Part shown: positions 49,341-59,232 of the stretch, one piece after another
Numbering within the stretch: the first letter of the stretch is position 1
Layout of the letters: each line of letters begins with the position of its first letter
Origin: Streptomyces pactum
GTDB taxonomy: Bacteria > Actinomycetota > Actinomycetes > Streptomycetales > Streptomycetaceae
Length of the DNA stretch: 64,000 nt
Assembly (NCBI RefSeq): GCF_016031615.1
Contig: NZ_JACYXC010000001.1
Coordinates: 4,588,001-4,652,000 of the forward strand
Reading direction: 5' to 3'
Notes under the pieces: model-generated
What the model saw: the letters and a program-made list of their open reading frames with translations, nothing else
Told to the model about the DNA's origin: nothing
Databases searched by the model: none
Position numbers and translations under genes: made by a program

Positions 49341-50726
49341 GTGCACTACTACGAATCGATGATCGAGCTGGTCGGCAACACCCCGCTGGTGAAGCTCAAC
49401 AACGTCACCGAGGGAATCCGGGCGACGGTGCTCGCCAAGGTCGAGTACTTCAACCCCGGCGGCTCGGTGAAGGACCGCATCGCCGTGCGGATGATCGAGG
49501 CGGCCGAGCGCTCCGGCGAACTGAAGCCGGGCGGCACCATCGTCGAGCCGACCTCCGGCAACACCGGCGTGGGGCTGGCCATCGTCGCCCAGCGCAAGGG
49601 CTACAAGTGCATCTTCGTCTGCCCGGACAAGGTGTCCACGGACAAGATCAACGTGCTGCGCGCCTACGGTGCCGAGGTCGTGGTCTGCCCGACCGCGGTC
49701 GACCCCGAGCACCCCGACTCGTACTACAACGTCTCCGACCGCCTGGTGCGGGAGACCCCCGGGGCCTGGAAGCCGGACCAGTACAGCAACCCGAACAACC
49801 CGCGCTCGCACTACGAGACCACCGGCCCGGAGCTGTGGGAGCAGACCGAGGGGAAGATCACCCACTTCGTCGCGGGGGTGGGCACCGGCGGCACCATCAG
49901 CGGCACCGGCCGTTACCTGAAGGACGTCAGCGACGGCAAGGTGAAGGTCATCGGCGCCGACCCGGAGGGCTCGGTGTACTCCGGCGGCTCCGGCCGCCCG
50001 TACCTGATCGAGGGCGTCGGCGAGGACTTCTGGCCCACCGCCTACGACCAGACGGTGGCCGACGAGATCGTCGCGGTCTCCGACAAGGACGCCTTCCAGA
50101 TGACCCGGCGGCTGGCCAAGGAGGAGGGCCTGCTGGTGGGCGGCTCCTGCGGCATGGCCGTGGTCGCCGCGCTCCGGGTCGCCGAGGGCCTCGGCCCGGA
50201 CGACACCGTGGTGGTGCTGCTGCCGGACAGCGGCCGCGGCTACCTGTCGAAGATCTTCAACGACGACTGGATGGCCGACTACGGCTTCCTCGACGAGGCG
50301 GGCCCGTCGGTCCGCGTCGGTGACGTGCTCCAGGGCAAGGAGGGCGGCCTGCCCTCGCTGGTCCACATGCACCCCGACGAGACCGTCGGCCAGGCGATCG
50401 AGGTGCTCCGCGAGTACGGCGTGTCCCAGATGCCGATCGTCAAGCCGGGCGCCGGACACCCGGACGTGATGGCCGCCGAGGTCGTCGGCTCGGTCGTGGA
50501 GCGGGAGCTGCTGGACGCGCTGTTCACCCAGCGCGCCTCGCTCACCGACCCGCTGGAGAAGCACATGAGCCCGCCGCTGCCGCAGGTCGGCTCGGGCGAG
50601 CCGGTCGAGGACCTGATGGCGGCGCTCGGCGACGCCGACGCCGCGATCGTGCTGGTGGAGGGGAAGCCGCAGGGCGTGGTGAGCCGTCAGGACCTCCTCG
50701 CCTACCTGGCGAAGGCCCCGCGGTGA
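49341..50726 (+). CDS. cbs: Cystathionine beta-synthase
   Basis: A 461-residue PLP enzyme starting at GTG 49341 after GGAG. It condenses homocysteine and serine to cystathionine in reverse transsulfuration. The PLP Lys44 is in FNPGGSVKDR, with SGNTGVGLAIVA and the phosphate loop GVGTGGTISGTGRY. RSHYETTGPELWEQ is typical of CBS rather than cysteine synthase. The C-terminal 120 residues contain two CBS domains (LVHMHPDETVGQAIEVLREYGVSQMPIV, then AIVLVEGKPQGVVSRQDLLAYL), the likely regulatory module. A TAGGCT -10-like element lies at 49249-49254. Confidence 0.95.
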   Translation: MHYYESMIELVGNTPLVKLNNVTEGIRATVLAKVEYFNPGGSVKDRIAVRMIEAAERSGELKPGGTIVEPTSGNTGVGLAIVAQRKGYKCIFVCPDKVSTDKINVLRAYGAEVVVCPTAVDPEHPDSYYNVSDRLVRETPGAWKPDQYSNPNNPRSHYETTGPELWEQTEGKITHFVAGVGTGGTISGTGRYLKDVSDGKVKVIGADPEGSVYSGGSGRPYLIEGVGEDFWPTAYDQTVADEIVAVSDKDAFQMTRRLAKEEGLLVGGSCGMAVVAALRVAEGLGPDDTVVVLLPDSGRGYLSKIFNDDWMADYGFLDEAGPSVRVGDVLQGKEGGLPSLVHMHPDETVGQAIEVLREYGVSQMPIVKPGAGHPDVMAAEVVGSVVERELLDALFTQRASLTDPLEKHMSPPLPQVGSGEPVEDLMAALGDADAAIVLVEGKPQGVVSRQDLLAYLAKAPR

Positions 50727-51645
50727 CCCGCCGCTGAGCCGCCCGGCCCCGGGACCGCCGGCCCGGACTCCGCCGGCTCCGGGTGCCGTCGGCCTGTCGG
50801 CTCTCGGGTGCTGTCGGCCCGGGGTTCCGCCGGTTCCGGGTGCTGCCGGGCCGAAGGCCCGTCGGCCCGGCGGGTACGGCGTCCCGCGGGCAACGGGCCG
50901 CGCCCGGCCCTCCGCAACGGCACGCACCCGGTCCCGGCACCCCGGTCCGCACGGCCGGACGGGCCCGGTGTCAGGCCGTGCGGACCGGGCCCGGCGTCAG
51001 GTGACCGTCAGGAAAAGGGGCGTCTGCGGGGACCGGCGTCAACGGTACGTAGGCGTCACGCGCTCGCAGCACGCGGTTAACACGGATGCGGCACATTGGA
51101 GGGCGTCGGCAGGACGACACCGACACCCAGATGCGGCGACACGGACCTCCGGAGCGGCTCCCGGACCTCCTTGGTCGCCCGAGACGCGGCAGACCGGCCC
51201 TGACCCGGCCCGCGTCCCGCGCGGGGACCGCCGTCGTCCCGCCCTCGGTGCTCACACCGGGGTGCGGCGGTCCCCGCGCCCTCTCTCCTCTGTGCTGCCC
51301 CTCGCCCGGTCCGGCGAGGTGTGTGCGACTGACGTGCCGTCACGAGATGCTCGGCCGACGATGGTTGCCGACCGGGGCCCCGGTCCGGCCCCGGGTGTCT
51401 CACGCTGCGGACACCGGGTACACCGGATGCACATGACGCCGAACACGCCGGCACACCGGCCGCGGGACTCCGCGGCGGGGCACGTGCGACGGGTCGTCAT
51501 CCGGCGGCCGGCGGGCCCACGACCGCGGACCCCGGCCGGCGGGATCCGGACCATGGCGGACCCCGGCCGGCGGGCCGTCAGCCATCGGCGGCCGGCCCGG
51601 GGCGGACGCGGCGAAACGGCCGTCCGCTCGGGGCCGGCCGGGCGG
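50727..51645. other. Large spacer without a credible gene
   Basis: About 920 bp between the convergent CBS gene and the small membrane protein gene. Translations in all frames are Arg/Pro-rich and lack domains; GC content is slightly lower around 51030-51110 and 51330-51440. I see no RNA gene, repeat longer than about 15 bp, or clear terminator. Confidence 0.45.
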
Positions 51646-52104
51646 TCAGTCCTCGGACCGGCGACCGGGTTCACCGTCCTGCCGCCTGCCGCGGCGCAGC
51701 CAGGAGGCGCCGGTCAGCGCGTGCACCGCGTTGACCCCGAAGATGCCTCCCCAGGCGATCAACAGCCCCGGCAGGCCCTCGTTGACCACGGCGATCGCCG
51801 ACAGCGGGATGGCCAGCACCAGCGAGACCGCCACGAAACCGAACCGCTCGCCCACCCCGAAACCCTCGCTCGCCGCGGACTGCGGGCCGCCCAGGGGGGA
51901 CGGGCGGGCGCCGCCGCGGGCCGCGGCCATCTGCTGTTCGGCCAGGTGCCGGCGCACCTGCCGGTCGGCGGTGTCGTTGAAGCGCTGCTCGACCTTCTCC
52001 AGGAAGGAATCGACCAGTTCGTCCTCGTACGCCTCGCCCAGCTCCTTGCGGGTCTGGAGGGTCACGTCGAGGTCTCGTCTCAGTTCGGGGTCACGGGCGT
52101 CCAT
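51646..52104 (-). CDS. Small membrane protein, conserved hypothetical
   Basis: A 152-residue protein from ATG 52104 (MDARDPELRRDLDVTLQTRKELG). The N-terminal 60 residues form a charged helical region (EAYEDELVDSFLEKVEQRFND). Two transmembrane helices (FGFVAVSLVLAIPLSAIAVV and LLIAWGGIFGVNAVHAL) and a basic tail follow. The pattern is widespread in streptomycetes as an integral membrane protein of unknown function. A TACCGT seven bases before the ATG would fit a leaderless transcript. It is divergent from the acyl-CoA synthetase gene. Confidence 0.8.
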   Translation of the reverse strand: MDARDPELRRDLDVTLQTRKELGEAYEDELVDSFLEKVEQRFNDTADRQVRRHLAEQQMAAARGGARPSPLGGPQSAASEGFGVGERFGFVAVSLVLAIPLSAIAVVNEGLPGLLIAWGGIFGVNAVHALTGASWLRRGRRQDGEPGRRSED

Positions 52105-52357
52105 ACGATCGACGGTACGGTCACGGAGTGCGGTTGTAAGTAGGGCTAGCCCCCCGAAGTGCGGCGGGGCCACCCCGAGTGACCGCCGGGTGTCCCGTAC
52201 CGCCCGCCGGCGTCCCCGGCGCCCGACGGCGGCCGTACCGCCGCCGGACGGGTGCCGCGGGGCCGCCGGGACCGGACGCGGGCCGCCGAAGGTCCGCCGT
52301 AGGTTCGCAGAGTCCGCAGAGTTGCCGAGTACGCCGAGTTCGCCGAAGGAGCTGTCC

Positions 52358-53740
52358 ATGGCCGCACCCCTGCTGTCCTCGCTCACCGAGCCGGGCGGTG
52401 ACCGACCCGACGCGCTGACCGTGGCCGGCCGCGCCTGTTCCCGGGAGGACCTGCTCGGTGCCGCCGGCGCGGTGGCCGCCCGGATCGCGGGCGCGCCGGT
52501 GGCGGCGGTGCGGGCCACCCCCACCCTGGAGACGGTCGCCGCGGTGGTCGGCGGACTGCTGGCCGGAGTGCCGGTGGTGCCGCTGCCTCCGGACTCCGGA
52601 CCGGCCGAACGCGACCACATCCTGCGGGACTCGGGCGCCGCGCTGCTCCTGGGCGGCGAGGACGGGGACGGAGGGCAGGCCGAGCCGGTGCCGGTGGACC
52701 TCACGGAACGGGCCGCCTGGTCGGAGCCCGAGCCGGAGCCGGACGCGACGGCGTTCATCCTGTACACCTCCGGCACCACCGGGGCCCCCAAGGGCGCGCT
52801 GATCTCCCGCCGGGCGGTCGCCGCCGACCTCGACGGGCTGGCCGACGCCTGGGCCTGGACGGCCGAGGACACCCTGGTGCACGGCCTGCCGCTGTTCCAC
52901 GTGCACGGTCTGGTGCTCGGCGTCCTCGGCGCGCTGCGCACCGGCAGCCGGCTGGTGCACACCGGGCGCCCCACCCCGGAGGCATACGCGGCGGCCGGCG
53001 GCAGCCTCTACTTCGGGGTGCCGACCGTGTGGGGCCGGGTGGTACGGGACGAGAGCGCGGCCCGCGCGCTGAGCGGTGCCCGGCTGCTGGTGTCCGGCAG
53101 CGCGCCGCTGCCCGCGCCCGTCTTCCGCGGGCTGGAACGGCTCACCGGCCGCCGCCCGGTGGAGCGGTACGGCATGACGGAGACCCTGATCACCGTCGCC
53201 GCGCGGGCCGACGGCGACCGGCGCCCGGGATACGTGGGCACTCCGCTGCCCGGGATCAGGACGCGGGTGGTGGCCGAGGACGGTGCCGACATCGGGGAGC
53301 TGGAGGTGTCCGGCCCGACCCTCTTCGACGGCTACCTCAACCGCCCGGACGCCACCGCCGCCTCGTACGCCGCCGACGGCTGGTTCCGCACCGGCGACAT
53401 CGCGGCCATCGAGCCGGACGGCAGCCACCGGATCGTCGGCCGGGCCTCCACCGACATGATCAAGTCGGGCGGCTACCGGATCGGTGCCGGGGAGGTGGAG
53501 AACGCGCTGCTGGACCACCCGGCGGTGCGCGAGGCCGCGGTCGTCGGGGCGCCGCACGAGGACCTGGGCCAGGAGATCGTCGCCTATGTGGTGGCCGACG
53601 GGGTCGGGGAACAGGACCTGATCGACTTCGTGGCCGGGCAGCTGTCGGTGCACAAGCGCCCGCGGAAGGTGCGGTTCCTGGAGGCGCTGCCGCGCAACGC
53701 GATGGGCAAGCCGCAGAAGAAGCTGCTGCCGCCGGCCTGA
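52358..53740 (+). CDS. MatB-like acyl-CoA synthetase
   Basis: A 460-residue AMP-forming ligase from ATG 52358 with AAGGAG 6 bp upstream. Motif A3 is YTSGTTGAPKG (136-146), A5 is ERYGMTET, A7/A8 are DGWFRTGDIA and RASTDMIKSGGYRIGAGE, and the catalytic Lys is in NAMGKPQKK. It is short for the superfamily, and the middle (EDTLVHGLPLFHVHGLVLGVLGALRTG) closely resembles malonyl-CoA synthetase MatB of Streptomyces as I remember it. Activation of malonate, methylmalonate or another small dicarboxylate is therefore the best guess; a different short acid is possible. It ends in a strong hairpin and is monocistronic. Confidence 0.88.
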   Translation: MAAPLLSSLTEPGGDRPDALTVAGRACSREDLLGAAGAVAARIAGAPVAAVRATPTLETVAAVVGGLLAGVPVVPLPPDSGPAERDHILRDSGAALLLGGEDGDGGQAEPVPVDLTERAAWSEPEPEPDATAFILYTSGTTGAPKGALISRRAVAADLDGLADAWAWTAEDTLVHGLPLFHVHGLVLGVLGALRTGSRLVHTGRPTPEAYAAAGGSLYFGVPTVWGRVVRDESAARALSGARLLVSGSAPLPAPVFRGLERLTGRRPVERYGMTETLITVAARADGDRRPGYVGTPLPGIRTRVVAEDGADIGELEVSGPTLFDGYLNRPDATAASYAADGWFRTGDIAAIEPDGSHRIVGRASTDMIKSGGYRIGAGEVENALLDHPAVREAAVVGAPHEDLGQEIVAYVVADGVGEQDLIDFVAGQLSVHKRPRKVRFLEALPRNAMGKPQKKLLPPA

Positions 53741-53755
53741 GCGCGCGGCCCGGGG

Positions 53756-53803
53756 CCGGGAGCCCGGGCCGTCCGCCGTCCCGGGGCCGGCCCGGGCTCC
53801 CGG
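53756..53803 (+). terminator. Hairpin after acyl-CoA synthetase
   Basis: CCGGGAGCCCGGGCC (53756-53770) pairs perfectly over 15 bp with 53789-53803; the loop is 18 nt. Confidence 0.75.
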
Positions 53804-54429
53804 GGGCCTGGGCATGGGAGCCGGGCTCGGTGGCCGGTTCCGGGATTCGGGGGTTGGGCTCGGTGGCCGGTTCCGGGAGTCGCGCCGGGGCCGGAGCCAG
53901 GACCAGGGCCGGGGCCGGGGCCCGAGGTTCGGGACCGCCTCGGCCCCCCGTGCGCCCGGGTCGGCTCGTCCGGCTCGTCCGGGCCCTGGCTCGTCGGGGT
54001 GTGGGGTGCGTCCGCCCGCGTCCGGTCCGTGTAGGGCGGGAGGTGCGCCCGCGCGGCCCGCGCCGGTGCCGTTCTGCCGGACCACCGGCGGACGACGACC
54101 GGCGGATGACAACCGACGGTCCACGGGCGACGGGCGGCGGTCCGGCACCGTACCTGCGGGCGCCGCCCGCAGCACCGTCGGGGCGCCGGCCCGCCGGGGC
54201 GGGTGACGTTCCGGGCGGGCCGCCACCCGGCCCGGCACGGTCACCCGGTCCGTACGCGGGCCGGCCACCGGGTCCGGCCCGTGCGTGACAACGGCACGCC
54301 CGCCCAGGCCACCCGATCGCCCGGACCACCCGACCGGGCCACCCGATCGCCCGGGCCGCCCCGGCCCCGGTCGCCCGGGCCGCGCGGGGGCCGGTGGGGC
54401 TCGCATATGGTTATGCAGTCCCTGGGTGT
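53804..54429. other. Repeat-containing spacer before RpiR gene
   Basis: No gene is supported. GGGCTCGGTGGCCGGTTCCGGGA occurs at about 53820 and again at about 53855. Short GCCACCCGATCGCCCGG repetitions lie at about 54310-54360. A patch with CATATGGTTATGCAG (about 54402-54418) is AT-richer and may hold the RpiR promoter. Confidence 0.45.
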
Positions 54430-55587
54430 GTGAATCGGGCGGAGGGCGTACGCCATGGGTGCGGGTACCGCAGGAGGCCACGGCGACCGGAACGGCACCG
54501 CCCGGCGCGCCGCGCGGAGCGGCGGTCCGGGCGCGCGGGCCACCGGCACGCCCGCCCCCCGGCGCACCGGGATCGCCGGCCCCCGCCGGGCCGGCCGCGG
54601 ATCCGCCGGCATCCCCCGACGGGTCAACCCCTGTCCCCCTGGCGCCCGCCGGACCGGCCCACGGACCCACCGCCCCCGCCGGGCCGCCCGCCGGATCGCC
54701 CGCCCCTCGCGGCCACCGCCGGGGCGATCGGCCACGCGGTTCCCGCCGGGTCTGGGCCCGACGCCGGGCCGGCCCGGCTGCTGCGACTGTTCGAGGGGCA
54801 CCGGCTCACCCCGACCCAGCGGCGCATCGCGCACTGCATGGTCCGCCGGGCCGCGGACGCCCCGTTCCTGTCCAGCGTCGAACTCGCCGAGCTGGCCGGG
54901 GTCAGCCAGCCGTCGGTCACCCGGTTCGCGGTGGCCCTCGGCTTCGACGGATACCCGGCGCTCCGCAAGCACCTGCGGGACCTCACCCCCGCCCCGGCCC
55001 CGTCGGGCGGCGCGCACAACGAGTACCAGCAGGCGGTGCAGGAGGAGATCGAGAACCTGCGTCAGCTCGCCGCGCAGCTCGCCGACACCGGGCCGGTGAT
55101 CCGCGCCGGCGGGCTGCTCGCCGGCTCCCGGCCGCTGCCCGTGCTCGGGCTGCGCGCCGCCTCCGCCCAGGCCCGCGGCTTCGCCTACTTCGCGCGCAAG
55201 GTCCACCCCGACGTCCGGCTGCTCGACGAGGGCGGCACCATGCTCGCCGACCGGATCGACGCGGCCGTCCGGGCCGGGGCCACCGCGCTGCTCTGTTTCG
55301 CGCTGCCCCGCCACCCGCGCGAGGTGGCCGAGGCGCTGGAGTACGCCCGGGGCGCGGGGCTGACCGTGGTCACCGTGGCGGACAGCGCGTTCGCGCCGGT
55401 CGCCCGCCACAGCGACCTGCTGCTGCCCGCCGCGGTCGGCACCGGTCTGGCCTTCGACACCGCCTGCGCCCCGATGCTGCTGGGCCGGGTGCTGCTGGAG
55501 GCGATGTGTGACGCGCTGCCGGACGCCCAGGCGCGGCTGGAGGAGTTCGACACCCGGGCCGCAGCCCGGGGGCTGTTCCTGGACTGA
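54430..55587 (+). CDS. MurR/RpiR family transcriptional regulator
   Basis: The conserved protein begins at about 54772 (ARLLRLFEGHRLTPTQRRIAHCMV). It has an N-terminal HTH (FLSSVELAELAGVSQPSVTRFAVALGFDGYPALRKHL) and a C-terminal SIS sugar-isomerase-like domain (PLPVLGLRAASAQARGFAYFARKV to LLLPAAVGTGLAFDTACAPML), where phosphosugars or related ligands bind. The start is unresolved: the frame is open from GTG 54430, which has no ribosome site, while ATG 54455 has a strong GGAGGG site but is in another frame. A one-base deletion in a C run of the Pro-rich segment at 54600-54720 would reconcile them. It is convergent with the PLP decarboxylase and 2 kb from hutU; a role in hut control is possible but unproven. 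Confidence 0.85.
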   Translation: MNRAEGVRHGCGYRRRPRRPERHRPARRAERRSGRAGHRHARPPAHRDRRPPPGRPRIRRHPPTGQPLSPWRPPDRPTDPPPPPGRPPDRPPLAATAGAIGHAVPAGSGPDAGPARLLRLFEGHRLTPTQRRIAHCMVRRAADAPFLSSVELAELAGVSQPSVTRFAVALGFDGYPALRKHLRDLTPAPAPSGGAHNEYQQAVQEEIENLRQLAAQLADTGPVIRAGGLLAGSRPLPVLGLRAASAQARGFAYFARKVHPDVRLLDEGGTMLADRIDAAVRAGATALLCFALPRHPREVAEALEYARGAGLTVVTVADSAFAPVARHSDLLLPAAVGTGLAFDTACAPMLLGRVLLEAMCDALPDAQARLEEFDTRAAARGLFLD

Positions 55588-55780
55588 CGCCCCGGCCCGG
55601 CCCGAACGGTGGGTCCCGCGCCGGCTTCCCGGCCCGGCCTGTGGGGCCCCGCGCCGGCCCCGGCAGCGCCTCCACCGCGCCGGCCGGACGCGCGGCCGGG
55701 CCCGGCCGCCCGCCTCACCCTGGGTCCGCTCCGCCTCACCCGGGTCGGCCGGCGCCCCCGCGCCACGCCCGGAGCGCCCC

Positions 55781-57295
55781 TCACCCGAGCCCGGACAGCG
55801 CGTCCGGGTGGGCGCCGCCGCTCTCCGCGACGATCTCCGCCACGGTCTGCGGGCTGCGAACCGTCGCGAACCGGACCCCACCGTCCCCGCCAGCCCCACC
55901 GCCCCCGCCGCTCTGGGTCCCGTTCCCGCCGTCCCCGCCGGCGCCACCGGTCACGAACCCGTACACCCCCGGCCGGGGCAGGCTGTTGTACGCGAAGTGG
56001 TGCGAGAAGTAGTACGCGCCGGTGTCCAGCAGCGCGGTCAGGTCGCCGGGCGCCAGCGGCGGCAGCGGCCGGGCCACCGCGAGCAGGTCGCCCGCGAAGC
56101 AGCACGGTCCGGCCACGTCCTGCTCGACCAGCGGGGACTCCGGCTTGGGGCGCCCGTCCGGTCCGTAGGCGGCGACCCGCAGCGGCCAGGAGCCGGGCGC
56201 GTAGACGGTACGGACCGCCAGTTGCGCCCCGGCGTGGGTGACCGCGATGGGCCGCCCGCCGGCCTCCTTGGCGTACTCCACCCGGGCGAGCACGGTGCCG
56301 TACTTGGCGATCAGTGACCGTCCGAACTCGGTGACCAGGCCGTACCGCCCGTCGAAGAGGCCGGGCACCGCCGACCGCAGCGCGTCCGCGTAGTCGGCGA
56401 AGGTCGGGCCGGTCGCGTCGGAGGCGAAGTTGACGGGGAGTCCGCCACCGATGTCCAGGGTGTCCACCTGGCGCCGGCCGGCCGCCCGGTTGATCTCCTC
56501 GGCCAGCTCGTAGGCCGCCCGTACGCCCTGGACCATCAGCTCCAGCGGCACACCCTGCGAGCCGGTGTGGGTGTGCAGCCGGGTCAGCCACGGCCGGTCG
56601 AGGAAGGCGCGCACCACCCGGTCGCGGGCCCCCGCGTCCCGCAGCGCCACCCCGAACTTCGAGGTCGCGGTGGCGGTGCTGAGCGCCTCGATGGTGCCGC
56701 CGCCGACCTGCGGGTTGACCCGCAGCCCCAGCGGGGACGCGGTGCCGCCGGCGGCCACCAGCGCGTCCAGCCGGGCCAGCTCGCCGAGGTTGTCGGCGTT
56801 CACCGCGATCCCCAGGGCGAGCGCCTCCCGCAGTTCGGCGGGCGTCTTGGCCGGCGAGTCCAGCACCGTGTGCTCCGGGCCCACCCCGGCCGCCCGGGCC
56901 ACGGCCAGCTCTCCGGGGCTGGCCACCTCGCAGCCCAGCGCCTCCTCGGCGAACAGCCGCACCACCGGCACCAGTGCCGCGGCCTTCACCGCGAAGGTGT
57001 GCAGCACCGGGGTGCCCGGCGCGGTGACCCGATCGAAGGCGGCGTGCAGCGCCCGGGCGGCGGCCCGGATGCCGGCCACGTCCAGCAGCCCGATGACCGG
57101 CCGGTCCGGGCCGATCAGCCCCTGGGCCACGGCGGCGCGTACCGCGAGGTCCCGGCGCGCGACGAGCCCGGCGGCGCCGCCCGGCCCCTCCCCGGCGCCG
57201 GGCACCGAGCCGTCCCCGGAGCCCGGTACGGACCCGCCGGCCACGGACCCGCCGGGCACGGACCCGGCCGGCGGCCCGTCCCCGGAACCGGGCAC
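55781..57295 (-). CDS. Type III PLP-dependent decarboxylase (ornithine/diaminopimelate family)
   Basis: A fold-type III PLP enzyme of about 500 residues. The PLP Lys is in VLHTFAVKAA (Lys104 from GTG 57295). HTHTGSQG and DIGGGLPVNF bind phosphate, and the usual Cys motif appears as GPCCFAGD, followed by GAYYFSHHFAYNS. Members decarboxylate ornithine, lysine, arginine or diaminopimelate; the substrate is not evident, and a separate lysA would be expected elsewhere. The N-terminus is odd: GSVPGSGDG repeats precede the domain. An ATG at 57354 (MTTDPRRHPRTPS) reads in another frame and would join with one added C. The gene is divergent from hutU and its start lies near the hutU operator. Confidence 0.87.
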   Translation of the reverse strand: MPGSGDGPPAGSVPGGSVAGGSVPGSGDGSVPGAGEGPGGAAGLVARRDLAVRAAVAQGLIGPDRPVIGLLDVAGIRAAARALHAAFDRVTAPGTPVLHTFAVKAAALVPVVRLFAEEALGCEVASPGELAVARAAGVGPEHTVLDSPAKTPAELREALALGIAVNADNLGELARLDALVAAGGTASPLGLRVNPQVGGGTIEALSTATATSKFGVALRDAGARDRVVRAFLDRPWLTRLHTHTGSQGVPLELMVQGVRAAYELAEEINRAAGRRQVDTLDIGGGLPVNFASDATGPTFADYADALRSAVPGLFDGRYGLVTEFGRSLIAKYGTVLARVEYAKEAGGRPIAVTHAGAQLAVRTVYAPGSWPLRVAAYGPDGRPKPESPLVEQDVAGPCCFAGDLLAVARPLPPLAPGDLTALLDTGAYYFSHHFAYNSLPRPGVYGFVTGGAGGDGGNGTQSGGGGGAGGDGGVRFATVRSPQTVAEIVAESGGAHPDALSGLG

Positions 57296-57404
57296 GGATC
57301 CGCCGGGGCGGCGGCGGAGGGGGTGCGGGGGTGCCGGCGCGGATCGGTGGTCATGGCACCAGCGAACCACCGGGTGGCTCCCCGGCGCGTCCCCCGCGAC
57401 GCTG

Positions 57405-57446
57405 TTGACTAGAGGTATTCACTGCGGACAAGATGTGAATATCTTG
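57405..57446 (+). promoter_or_regulatory. hutU promoter and putative Hut operator
   Basis: A -35 TTGACT (57405-57410) and a possible -10 CAAGAT (57429-57434) are separated by 18 bp. TATTCAC (57416-57422) and GTGAATA (57435-57441) form a 7-bp perfect inverted repeat that encloses the -10, and CAAGAT-N6-ATCTTG (57429-57446) overlaps it. The ATTCA-N14-TGAAT spacing is identical to that at hutH (3919-3942). I infer a common repressor of histidine utilisation. The patch is strikingly AT-rich for this genome. Confidence 0.6.
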
Positions 57447-57525
57447 ATCCAGGTGCGCCGGCCGCCGGTGTGCCGCTCGACGCGCCGGGGCGACACGCCA
57501 GGCCGAGGAGAGGGAGGCACGTCCC

Positions 57526-59228
<1,703 letters not shown>

Positions 59229-59232
<4 letters not shown>

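Noticed and set aside
50968..51645. Possible small genes in the CBS downstream spacer
   Set aside because: Candidates on both strands are Arg/Pro-rich and overlap each other; no credible start or domain.
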